64,000 nucleotides of DNA from Laguncularia racemosa (Eukaryota; Streptophyta; Magnoliopsida; Myrtales; Combretaceae). The DNA lies in assembly GCA_037954665.1 (NCBI GenBank), contig JBBMOL010000013.1, positions 3,472,001 to 3,536,000 on the forward strand. Direction: 5' to 3'. Below the pieces are notes generated by a model. The model was not told the DNA's origin. It searched no databases and saw only the letters and a list, made by a program, of their open reading frames with translations. A program made the position numbers and the translations under genes. This document shows, in pieces, positions 24,113 to 35,870 of the stretch (positions within the stretch are counted from its first letter, which is position 1; every line of letters begins with the position of its first letter).

Positions 24113-26356
24113 TGCATTTTGAATTAGTTTTGAGTGAAATAGAGTAAGTGGTGACTTTAGACAATAAAGAATCAAGTATATAATCTTGCTTGTTGTATCT
24201 GAGGTTAGTTACAAATGAACTATAATCAAAGTGATAACTTAATTGTATGTTGCTTCTGTTCAGTTGTAGCCAAGAATACGAATAATTGGTGAATCAGCAC
24301 AGTACCCGATGATCAATATGTGATAATATCCCTAGTGGAGTTGTACACTAGGATGATTTGGTAGTTTTAGGTACTGATGTTCTTAGTGTGAGTAAGGTTA
24401 GAAATCCCTTATATTTTGTGTTTTAATTGTTATCCCCTAAATTTAATGATTAAACCACAACAATGGCTAAGGTATCAATCATTAGTTTGGAAAAGTTTGC
24501 TTTCAACCCTTGCTTTTATTTATCGACTATTGCTTATTCTTGTAGCGATTGCTATTTTATTTTATTCAAGTTTTGGTAATTGAAAACCATGGAAAGTATC
24601 AACATACTTTTCACAATATTGAACGCAAATAGAAATTGTTTTTATAACCAATTCGTCCACATATTGGAAAGTTAATATTGAATGCAACAATGAGTATCAA
24701 TTAAAGATACACAAACAACTTAAAGATTCAACTAAATGAATCTTTTTAGATAATTAGCTACAAGTTTATTTATTCTTACTATATATCTCTACATACCAAT
24801 ATATAAATTTGTATGTGTTATATATATATATAACCAATGTATATCTATAATAGTTTTATATTACTAATAAATAATCTATGCAGATGTATATGAACTTATT
24901 AAATGATACACTCTAGGAAATAAATTATGGAGTAGTAATTGCATATATATGACTAAATCAAGGTCAATAATATTTAAACTGCGTAACTAGTCTTTATTTA
25001 AGCTACTAGTATCTAAATTTTATATATTGAGCTATTATTGTAAAGTATATATATATATACAAGGATAGAGAACTATCTACAATTTAATAATTATATTTGG
25101 CAAGCTCAAAACTTTGCTCAAAGGGTAAATGCCTTTTCTAAACCCATTGAATGATCACCGTAATAGTTTAATTAAAGGTAAATATGTTATTACAATGATA
25201 AATAAGGCTATATAATTATATGTGGAATTTGTATTTATGTTTTACAAATAAAGTACACATTTAATTTTATGTTCTTGAGAAATAGCATAATAAGTTTTTC
25301 TTTTTTTTTTTTTTTAATTTGTGATAGTTAAAACTACGATAATGATAAATCAAACTATGAACATTAAAGACAAATTAACTAATTGATTTTGAATTTAAAA
25401 TCTTTTAAATGACAATTGTTGACCTTATTGATTTACCTTAATCAATAATATTAATTAACTTAATAAAGAGAAGTTATGACATATGTTGAATCAATCAACA
25501 AAAGCTATTGACTTAGTTAGAAATCTACATTAATTCAACCAATAAATGTTTTTCGAACTAATTAACTTGATAAAGAAAATGTTAATGATCTTATTTAAAC
25601 TAGTAAAATGGTATTAATGCTAATTAATTTAATATAATAATTCCAGTAACTCAGTTGATAAAAGTCATTAAGTATTAATTAATTTAGTAATAAAAGCTAA
25701 CAATTATTAATTAGTATAACCATCAAAAGTTGGGACCTTCGGTCTTGTTCACTATTTTAATAGAATTGATCTAGTTCTTAATTTTACTGTTTAGTTACAT
25801 ATATTAAATTTTCACCATTGATCATCGTTAAATCTTCACCATTATTATATAAATTAATGATGAGATTTAAACTAGACTGGTCCAACCAAAAACAGGGGCT
25901 AGACCATAGAAATTTCCTCAAAAGTCAAATTAAAATTAAGATTTTTGTTTAACTAGAACTTAGTAATTATTAATTATTTAATTAAGAATTTAACTGTAAT
26001 TAATAAGTCAGTTAATTGTATTAACTTAATTGTTAATATAATAAGATAATTATAATTGACTTATGATAATTTGTTTCAATCGAATAGTATATATTTAATT
26101 AATAAGGTGAGACTTGTTAGTTAACTATTATAAGATGATGTATGTTAAGTTTAATTGATTAAAGGTTAAGTTTAATAGTTAACCTTAAGTAGATAGTAGT
26201 TAGCCTACAACGAAGCCTTTGAATCAAAGTTGGAATAAATTCCTTAGCTATGGTTTTACTTTTTCATCTAGTTAAAACCAATAGTAATTAATCAAGACCT
26301 AATATTTAGGCTTTGATCTTAGTTATAAATAAGTACAAAATAGTATAAAGAAAATT
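24113..26356. repeat. Tandem unit B (non-coding)
   Basis: The unit starts at tgcattttgaattag, directly after the truncated pol of E2b, and ends at the equivalent tgcattctgaattag of unit C. Compared with units A and C it lacks about 205 bp between the accacaacaatgg block and gtatcaatcatt, with a short tag/aag match at the break. It carries both empty sites: the solo-LTR site near 25180 and the E2a site near 26165. No ORF or splice signal was recognised. A TATAAATA at about 26323, before the unit boundary, suggests an LTR-like or promoter-like origin (inference). Confidence 0.8.
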
Positions 26357-27505
26357 TGCATTCTGAATTAGGTTTGAGTCAAATAGAGGAAGTGTTGACT
26401 CTAGATAATCAAGACCCAAGTATGTAATATTGCATGTTGTATCTTTTGTGTTAGGTTAGTTACAATTGAACTATAATCAAAGTGGTAACTTAATTGCCTA
26501 CTACTTCTATATGGTTGTGGCCAAGAATACAAATAATTAGTGAATTGGCATAGTAGTGGAATTGTGCACTAGGATGATTTGGTAGCTCTAGTTACTGATG
26601 TTCTTAGCATGAGTAAGTTTAGAAATCCCTTGTATTTTGTGTTTTAATTGTTTTTGCGTAAATTTAATGATTGAACCACAACAATTGTTGAGGGATAGTT
26701 ACACATGCATTTTGGTGCTACAAAATAATAATAATATTATTAAAAATATTGACGGACTATATTTTATCTTTATTACTTGCTTTAGTTTTATCTAGATATT
26801 TTATTCTCATTCACCTGTAAAGGGAAATTAAAGATCATCAACGTTTATAGTTTTCTTTGGAACCCAACATGGATTAACGTTATATATAATTATAAAGTCA
26901 TTTCTTAAGTATCAATCATTAGTTTGGACAAGTTTGCTTTCAACCCTTGCTTTTGTTTATCAACCATGACTTATTCTTGTAACAATTGTTATTTTATATT
27001 ATTTAAGTTTTGGTAATTGAAAACCATGGAAAATATCAACATACTTTTACTAATATTAAATAGAAATAGAAATTGTTTCTATAACCAATTTGTCTACGTG
27101 TTGGAAAGTTAATATTGAATGCAATAATAAGTATCAATTAAAGATACATGAACAACTTAAAGATTCATCTAATTGAATCGTTTTAGATAATTAGCTACAA
27201 GTTTATTTATCCTTATTATATATCTCTACATATGTATATATAAATATGTATGTGTAAAATATATATATATATGTGTGTGTATTATCTTTTCGTAACCAAT
27301 ATATATCTATGATAGTTTTATATTAGTAATAGATAATTCATGTAGATGTATATGAACTTATTAAATGAAACACTCTAGTAAATAAATTATGGAGTAGTAA
27401 TCACATATATATATGACTAAATCATGGTCAATAATGTTAAAATTGTGTAACTAGTCATTATTTAAGCTGTTAGTGTCTTAATTTTATATATTGAGCTATT
27501 ACTGT

Positions 27506-27543
<38 letters not shown>

Positions 27544-28651
27544 GAGAGAGAACTATCTACAATTTAATAATTATATTTGGCAAGCTCAAAACTTTGCTCA
27601 AAGTGTAGATGCCTTTTCTAAACCCATTGAATGAACATGATAATAATTCAATTAAAAGGTAAATATGTTATTAAAATGATACATAGGATTGTATACTTAA
27701 ATGTAGAATTTGTATTTATGTTTTACAAATAACAAGAAAGTACATATATAATTTTATGTTCTTTAGAATAGAGTAATAAGTTTTTTTTTTCTTTTCTTTT
27801 TTTCTTTTTTTTTAATTAGTGATAGTTAAAACTAAAAATTAAATACAATGGCAATTGTTGACCTTATTGATGATAAATCAAACTATGAACCATTAAAGAC
27901 AAATTAAATAATTGATTTTGAATTTAAAATCTTTTAAATGGCAACTATCGACCTTATTAATTGGCCTTAATCAATAATATTAATTAATAGAGAGAAGTTA
28001 TGACATATGTTGAATCAAATCAACAAAAGCTTTTGACTTATGATAACTTAGAAATCCACATTAATTCAATTAATAAATGTTTTGGAACTAATTAAGTTGA
28101 TAAAGAAAGTATGGATGATCTTATTTAAACTAATAAAATGCTATTAATGCTATTTAATCTAATATAATAATTCCAGTAACTCATGTAATAAAATTCATCA
28201 ACGATTAACTAATTTAGCAATAAAAGCTAACAATTATTAATTAATATAACCATAAAAAGTTAGGGCCTTCAGTTCACTATTTCAATAGAACCAATTCGGT
28301 CCTTAATTTCACCGTTTAGTTACATATATTGAATTTTTACATTACCATTAAATCTTCATCATTAAAATATAAATTAACAGTGAGATTTAAAGCTAGACTA
28401 GTCCCACCAAAAATATGGGCGGCATAGAAATTTCCTCAAAAGTTAAATTAAAAGTAAGACTTTTGTTTAACTAGAACTTGGTAATTATTAATTATTTAAT
28501 CAATAAGTTAGTATTTAATAAGTTAATTATAATTAATAAGTTAGTTAATTGTATTAACTTAATTGTTAATATGATAAGATAATTGTAATTGACGACAATT
28601 TGTTATAACCTAATAGTATATGTTTAAATAATAAGGTGAGACTTGTTAGTT
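26357..28651. repeat. Tandem unit C (non-coding)
   Basis: This unit aligns with unit B from its first bases, with only minor gaps plus the extra ~205 bp that B lacks. It has an expanded (TA)n run at about 27509-27538 and a local duplication of a ttgaccttattgat segment near 27858. Similarity ends at about 28651 within gttagtta, before the expected last ~240 bp. Confidence 0.8.
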
Positions 28652-29400
28652 ATTCTTGTATTTTCTACAAGTAACCAACTAAATTAATGGAAGAATCTTG
28701 TAGATTGCATGAGATACTTTTAATCGATATTGGTTTGATGTTCAAATTCATACATTTAGTTGTTTGAAATTGACCTCAAAGTTGGAAAAAAATCAGCCAC
28801 GGGAGATACTCGTTTTTCCATTTTCCGACAAAATTGGACAAGATAGCAATCAAAGCTTCGATTTCACTTCTTAAGCAAGTATGGCTTCTCCATAGCTAGG
28901 ATAATCACCTGGATCACCATTGTTTCTTCGAAATAAAAGAATATTTTGAGCACATCTGAGCACCTCCATGGTTGGCGAATCCTCACATTTAAGATCTTCC
29001 ATGTTCAAACCGTACTCGATCAAGTATAAAGAGGATCCTCCTTTCTTTGTCTTCGCATAGGTTCAATCTCAAATCCCCTCCCTCCAAACTAAACTCGTGC
29101 TTCTCTCCCTAGCTTTCATACCTCGAATCTCTTTCTCTCTTTAGAAATTCTTCAAACCGAGGCTTAGTTAAGGAGAAAACTATTCCTATTCCTAGTAGCT
29201 TCTTTACCTCCTAGGCTTTCGAAAATTGCCACTTGAGCCACCCTGGACCAACTCTACCAAACTCACCATTGGTGATTGAAACACTAATCCGATCCTCCAT
29301 CATGAAGTTCCAGCTGTAAAGGAATATCTCATGCCGTTTCACCATGCTCCCCCATCAACTACTACTAGAAATCACATTTACCCCTTTAATAAAAGATTAG
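28652..29400 (+). mobile_element. Possible LTR fragment of a related Gypsy family
   Basis: The layout resembles the mid-part of the Tat LTRs nearby: a gacaaaattggacaagatag/aaagcttcg block, a gatcaagtataaagagg TATA-like block (about 29017), a CT-rich leader and a ctctctttagaaattctt block (compare 14570). The similarity is weak, no termini were found, and it is cut on both sides. It lies just downstream of the methylesterase stop codon. Confidence 0.35.
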
Positions 29401-29676
29401 TTATCCAACACTAGCATTTGTTTTAATTTTGTTTTATTCACACTTATTGGCATTTGTTTTTTGCACGTTGCACGCATTTATTGTTGACTTTATATAATAT
29501 ACCTCCGTAAAATCTAATAGAAAATTTTCTCAGATTATACATCCCACCTCAAGATTAAACTGTTCTTATTCGAAAACATCAAAAGACATAAAGCGTCACA
29601 GAAGTATTCTTAACAATTAAATCTATTTAGTTTGAGAATGGGACAATGAAATTACGGTCATTAAAAATTAAATACA

Positions 29677-32600
29677 CTAAGAAAACGATGAAGCGACTTT
29701 GATAAGTACACCAAAGAGGACAAAAGGGTTGGAGAAAAATGGGCTATGATCACTATCCACAACATACACGTGAGAAGGTGGCCATCGCTTTATCATAGCC
29801 TCTTGCTGCTCTGGTTTTATGACATTGTCCTGTGTTGTTCTGATGTATATGCGAGGCACTTTATGTAGGTCTTCCTCGTCCGTAAACCGGGCTGTTTTCA
29901 GTGCAAGAATCGGTCCTCTCTTCACTAGCATGGATGCCAAAGTTGAATCCTTACAATCATATATAGCAAAACTTCAATATTTAGTACGATGCCATGGAAA
30001 AAGAAATAAGATAATTGCAGCAAAATCGTATCTAGTTGAAAATTTAAAATCTGAGTTATGTGTTGCAACTGCTCATGTTGCAAAGTATATTTTTTAACAT
30101 GGTGTTAAGTCTAATCTTTCATATATAATTAGAATTGTAATTACCTTTCATGTTAATTCATCATCTAATTTAACTCATCTTAGAGTTATAATATTTGAGT
30201 GATGGATTGGCATGAAAAACAAATCGGTAATATGTTAGTAATATCGGAAGCTAATTTGGCATTACATTTGAGTATAAAGATTGCTAATAGTTTTTTTTTT
30301 TTTTTTTTAATTTATGAGTGTTCTAGTGTAAGCTATAATTTTAAAATAAATAAAATTACAATTATTCTTTTTTTTTCTTCGGTCCAAGCACCATAAAATG
30401 TGCTATTAGGCTGGAACTTATACCATAAACAATAAAATTTACTAGTTTACCTCTTGTGGGCTCATTTGATACACGATCTTGCGCTGAAGTTCCTTCTTAA
30501 CCACTGCACTGGTTGGTGGTTTATCAACTCCCATTCCAAATCCTAACTCATAAATATCCCCAAATTGTGATAAATCAGGGGCTCCCTATTTAAGAAAATC
30601 TCAAACTAAGATTATTAGTTAAATGGCAGCAATTTTTAGCATGATATATAAAAATGAACATGAACATAACACGATAAAAAACATGATTGCATAGACCAAA
30701 CATAAAACTGACAACATGACTTGTACAAAACACTAGCATGATATAGAAATAAATATAATTATAATATAAACTTATTATTTATGATTTCTATTTAATTTAA
30801 TGTGTTCACTGAATAAGAATTTGAAATAAAATGTTTATCAGACCTGCTAACATGAGTTACCTCCTCTAGTAATAAAATTAAGGGTGTGTTTACTAGCTGT
30901 CCGGTTTTGGTAGCAAAAGTCAATTGATGACAAATATAAAGACAAATTATTAAAAAAAAAAATCATAAACAGACAAGATTAAACAGTTCATACACCAACC
31001 CAAAATGAGAAGCCAATAACATTGAACCAGCTTATAAGAAAAACCTTGAAAGAAGTTTGCGATGCATGTAAATCAGGCTAGACAAACTAGACCCAGAACT
31101 GTTTTAGCATGCAGAAAGTCAATATTAAGTCTCGAAATTTCTAAAATAATCAATAGATAATTAGCAAATAGAGTTAAGAATTAATTAAGATGAATGACTA
31201 GCCAACTAATGAACAAGGACTTTTGAAAGCAGCGTAACATAAAAAAGTTATAAATCGAAGGCTATAGGTAAATAGAACAATTGATATCCTGTGCTTATAA
31301 AGCCACATTATTTTCCAATATTCAAAGGCACTTAAAACAGTTGATTAATAAAGAAATCTCTCCAATAATAAACCGCATCATCAAATCAACATAATCTGAA
31401 GAAAAGCAAAGTTCCGATCACCTCCAGACAAGATATATCTATCAGTGCCATATGAAGGTAATATATAATTGACAACCCAACCGTTGCATTTATCAGTCCC
31501 AGAAAGAAAAAAATAAAAAAGAAGTGGGCAAAACAATACAAGGTTTGTAAACAGATTCCATTTCCATCGATTTTTCAAATTAGTAATTAAGATTATTTAG
31601 TTTTTTAACAAAATTTTGATATCACTTTGATATTATCTTTTTTTTTTCTTATAATTCCAACAATTAATTATACACAACAACATTTAAAAAGAAAAAAGAA
31701 ATTAATGAAAATTAAGAGAACGGAAATAAAGGGATCAAAATCTGATTACAAGGTCATGCATCAGTAATTAGGACCATGAACAAGTCAAACTGAGACAATA
31801 CAATAGTCAGCCTAAAATCAACCTATATATCATGAAGTTTGAGTTTGACTTAATAAATTACTTAAGTAATTTTTAAATATTTTGATACTTATACCCTAAT
31901 ATTATAAATGCTTTCATTTTATTAGTGAAGTTGGATAAATATAAATTGGGATTGAATAATGTTAGGTAAATGTTATACAAATGATTTAATTATGTTAGGT
32001 AAATGGTATTCAAATAGTCCTTTGCAAAATGTGAAAGAACCAAAATGTCCTAAATATTGTGAAAGGGATAACCCTCATAATTAAAGCATTTGTATAACAT
32101 TTTAGGATCATTTAATCCACTTAAAACCTTTTTTTTTTTGAGGAAAAAAAAATTAATTACCATAAAAAAAATCTTATTTTCACTCATTCAAATGTATAAT
32201 GGTTAGATAACTTATTTCAATTTAATAGGTATTTTTGAGACTACATAAGAAAAAAAAAGAGTAAAATGTGCTAGTTATTAGAAGGGGTTAATGGTTGATA
32301 TACATCACGTATTATATATATGGAGTGTATAAATGTCAATAAATTTTTTACATAAATAAATGGTACAAAATATTAATAATAACTATTTTGAAAATTATTA
32401 ATCTTATTATCATATGTGTTAAACTATTATTAATATTAATATATCATATATATATATATAATATTATTTAATGAATCTTTTTTGAGGTATTGGAGTAAAA
32501 AAAAAAAATGAAAACCGAATATGCTTATAATAATTGAAGAGAGACATAAATGCACGCTGGCTTATTGAATTGCTTGATCTTTCGATGGCTGCGACTCAAA

Positions 32601-35102
32601 GGCAGCGAGATTCTTGTCTTCCCACGCCAGATGCTTGTGTATGGCTTTATCCAATACAGTGACCTCGTTAAAATGCCGAGGGGCCAAGAAATCTATTTCA
32701 TGTGCTCTCGTCCCAGGATTTCAGAGGTATCACATGGCCTATGCAATTGCACTATGAAAAGCTCTAAATTACAATATTTGTCGGTGTAATGTCTATAAAT
32801 TCTTCAGATACTAACTTCTATTGAAACATTGGGAATAAAGTGAGCAATGGCTATTTGTTTGACCAACAAGGCTATATAATGGCACTTAATGACCATAGTT
32901 CCAATTAAGCCATTTAAGTTTAGATATGAGATTAAAGGATCACTAAAGATTGCTATTGAGTTACATCTTAATTCAATGTTATGTGGTTAATTGGCCAAAC
33001 TAATAGGAGTATAAGGATTAATAGCTCGTTTAAACTGCCTTAACTTAAAAAGTTTTAATCATTTAACTCAAAAGTTTTTAATTGGTATTTGCTTAAGTAC
33101 AAAGTATTTCAAACATTACGGATCCTTTGATAGTTTTTGGAAATTATTAGCTGTGATTTATTGAGCTTTCTTTGTATATTTAGAGTTGCTTAGTATTTCA
33201 AAACATTGCGGGTCCTTTGATAATTTTTGGAAATTATTAGCTGTGATTCATTGAGCTTTCTTTGTATATTTAGAGTTGCTTTATTGTGATTAAATCTTTT
33301 GCAATAACTAAATGTTCCGGTAGGAATGCCAAGAAGTTGCAATAACCAGAGAATTCTAGTAATCGATGATATCAAGAGAAAAAGGAATGGTATCATCGGC
33401 TATCACAAAAATAATATTGCCTTTAAAAGAAGAAATTTATTTATTATTTAATTTTGCCACTGGCTGTTTTTTAGCAAACTCCATTTACATTTGACAGCCC
33501 ACTAGGATGACTTTTATACCCTCCTGTACATATAAAGATGAAATTTATCCTAATAAACTCTTAAAAATATTGACATATGTTCTTCATCAAACTACCATCA
33601 TCTTTATCTCCAAGGATCTTTATAGGGCCTTCAGAGTGCTACATCCTTATTCTTAAGAATCTAAACATGAGGTGACTTAATAACCTTGCATCTCTTGACG
33701 CAATTATGTTTTTATAAATGATGTGTCGTATTAGCGTCATAGGGTTGTTGATAGAGTAAGCGTTAGGTGGTACTTCAAAATTTAGGGGGAAAATATCTAT
33801 TCCTAATATTGTTGACTCTTGTAATTTTGCTATATGTCCGACGGGGGAAAAAAAATAAATTAAAATGAGGCATCGCATATGTAATAAGTAAGACACTGAA
33901 CTAATCGTGACTCAAGTGTAGACAAACATATGTAAACTTCAAACAGATTATCTCCTTTTTCGCTAAATATGTATAAATTTTCTAGGTATTGCTATAAATT
34001 TTCTACAGTGTAAGACTTCTATATTTATTATATATATTGAATTTCAATAGTTCACTGTTCTAAGTTGAGTGCAGGTGGATATATAATATATGTAAGTAGA
34101 CAACAAAATATTGGTTGTTGGTGAGGACAGCTCGTAGCCATTAGCCATTTTGGGGATGACATCCTTCGACAGGCTAATTCAACCTTATCATCACACTTAA
34201 ACTAAAACCATGCATGCGGTGCAATATAAAAATATATATTTCTTATAAATTATCATAAAGAAGCTATTGATGATGTATGAAAATATATGTAAGTAGAAGA
34301 AATGATTTACATCTTTCAAGTCTTGAGCCGTCCGGAAACCCGTCTTAAGCATCGTCGCCGCCACGTACACCGCCGCGCGGATTTTCCCAGCGAATTTCGC
34401 GGTGGCTTGTGTAACACTTAGGCCACCAGCACTGTGTCCCACTAAGATCACCTGTTAAATTTTAATTCACATCACAAACCCTAGTAAAAAAAGCAAGTTT
34501 AATTTTGTGCATTTATATAAATTGGGTATTAGTTATTATAAACATAGTGCAACTTAAATGAAAGTAAGGCATAGTATTTGTATCAATTGAATTGTAATAA
34601 ACATGTATTAGTTATTATAAACATAGTGACTTAAATGAAAGTAAGGCATAGTAGTTGTATTAATTGAATTGTAATAAATATGTATTAGTTATTATAAACA
34701 TAGTGCAACTTAAATGCAAGTAAGGGCATAATAACTGTATCAATTGAATTGTAATAAACATGAAATAATCATTCATCAGCTAGCTCAAACCTTTTCATCA
34801 TCCGGTAAGGATGACATGAAATCGATGAGGGGCCAATTGTACTCATCAAACGAGTGAATCGAGTCGACATCGGACGGATCGATTCCGGCACCCTTGAGAT
34901 CAATACACGAAACTTTGTAGCCTGAATTTTCCATGAGACACCTAATTTTATACCAGCACCAAGCTCCTCCACCAATACCATGAATCAACACGAAGTGTAC
35001 CACCTTGTCGCTTGATTCTCCAGTCACCATCTTATTGTTAGCTTCCTCTCCCTCTCCCTCTGCCTCTCCCATGGTGGAATGGTTACTTTGATCTGTTGTC
35101 AT
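29677..35102 (-). CDS. MES17: Methylesterase, MES17-type (SABP2/MES alpha/beta hydrolase family)
   Basis: Four phase-0 exons encode 286 residues: 35102-34791 (104 codons), 34451-34311 (47), 30585-30451 (45) and 29949-29677 (90 plus stop). Every junction has GT-AG. The fold is the plant methylesterase alpha/beta hydrolase, which removes methyl esters from hormones. Visible parts are the oxyanion-loop segment HFVLIHGIGGGAWCWYK (36-52), the nucleophile elbow GHSAGG with Ser111, the acid in TTQDNV (Asp237) and the His in SDHSPFF (His264). The lid segment GAPDLSQFGDIYELGFG and the end KPEQQEAMIKRWPPS are those of the MES17 group, for which AtMES17 is known to hydrolyse methyl-IAA. All catalytic residues are present, so it is probably active. 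The N-terminus has ~34 extra acidic residues; a second Met at residue 11 could also start. Intron 2 is 3.7 kb. Substrate is inferred from the group. Confidence 0.92.
31972..32098. repeat. Short fold-back repeat in intron 2 of the methylesterase gene
   Basis: The 23-bp arm at 31972-31994 (gttatacaaatg.tttaattatg) recurs inverted at 32076-32098 with one mismatch, and weaker pairing continues outward. It looks like a small MITE; no clear TSD. Confidence 0.6.
33103..33281. repeat. 89-bp tandem duplication in intron 2
   Basis: Two nearly identical copies, starting at 33103 and 33192, each run from agtatttcaaa through ggaaattattagctgtga to tttagagttgctt. Only a handful of differences are visible, so the duplication is fairly recent. 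Confidence 0.85.
34528..34762. repeat. ~78-bp triplication in intron 1
   Basis: Three copies start at 34528, 34607 and 34684, each beginning attagttattataaacatag and ending attgtaataaacatg. They nearly fill the 339-bp first intron of the methylesterase gene. Confidence 0.88.
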
Positions 35103-35141
35103 TCACAATTTCTTCCTCCTCTTCTTCTTTGTCTGGCGTCA

Positions 35142-35249
35142 ATGGTTTAATATGGTCTTCTATGGAATCATACTAATATATAGTTGGAATAGTCTATGGT
35201 TTAATATGGTCTTCTTTGGAATCATGCTAATATATAGTTGGAATGGTCG
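35142..35249 (-). promoter_or_regulatory. Duplicated 54-bp core promoter segment of the methylesterase gene
   Basis: Two direct copies (35142-35195 and 35196-35249) begin atggtttaatatggtcttct. Each contains, on the minus strand, a TATA-like CTATATATT (35183-35175 and 35237-35229). The proximal copy lies about 75 bp upstream of the ATG at 35102, a plausible distance for a short 5' UTR. Confidence 0.6.
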
Positions 35250-35363
35250 TGATAATAGCTTTATCTAATCATTAGCCTAGATCTTAGTGTAATCATCCTA
35301 TACTTTCTAGCCTAACCTATGAAAATTTGGAAGTCGACCCATTTTTTTGTGATTCCAAGTCAA

Positions 35364-35373
35364 GCCACGTGGC
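35364..35373. promoter_or_regulatory. G-box (GCCACGTGGC) upstream of the methylesterase gene
   Basis: A perfect 10-bp palindrome with core CACGTG lies about 265 bp upstream of the start codon. G-boxes bind plant bZIP and bHLH factors. Its use here is inferred from position only. Confidence 0.5.
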
Positions 35374-35760
35374 ATAGGCGGCATACCTTGTACGATGAGT
35401 CCAGTGTGGCGCACTTATAGCTAAGGCCATGTTTGAGAAAATTATTTGGACAATCCTCTCCATCAATATAATAAGAAATCCTTGGAAACGGAGATATGTC
35501 TATGACTACGGCTGCAGGAGATTTTATACTAAATAGAGTGATTTGGATATTTATTTATTTAATTGATTTACTTGTCGGGTGTTACATATTTCTATTGCCC
35601 ATTTTTATGGGTTTTTTTTGCTTTTTCCTTTGTCATGTTTCCGCATTAGCTGAAGACATTATTTCAATTTTTTTTTTGTCCTTTTCCTTTGAGGTCAATG
35701 ATATAAGTTTAGACCGACTAGCAACAACGTATATGAGATATAAAAATACAAAGTATATTA

Positions 35761-35870
35761 AGAGAAATTAAGAGAAATTCGGGGGGGGGGGGGGGGGGGG
35801 GGGGATCAGCATATAAGAGAAATTAAGAGAAATCGGGGGGGGGGGGGGGGGGGGTGGAATCAGCATTTAG
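35761..35870. repeat. Two long G tracts in a ~54-bp tandem duplication
   Basis: G24 (35781-35804) and G20 (35835-35854) each follow agagaaattaagagaaat(t)c and precede (a)tcagcat. The whole segment is duplicated. Tract length is likely to vary and to be imprecise in the assembly. Confidence 0.9.

Noticed and set aside
32550..32789. Plus-strand open frame in a GC-richer patch in methylesterase intron 2
   Set aside because: No recognisable motif on either strand; splicing of the methylesterase skips it cleanly. Left as unassigned intron sequence.
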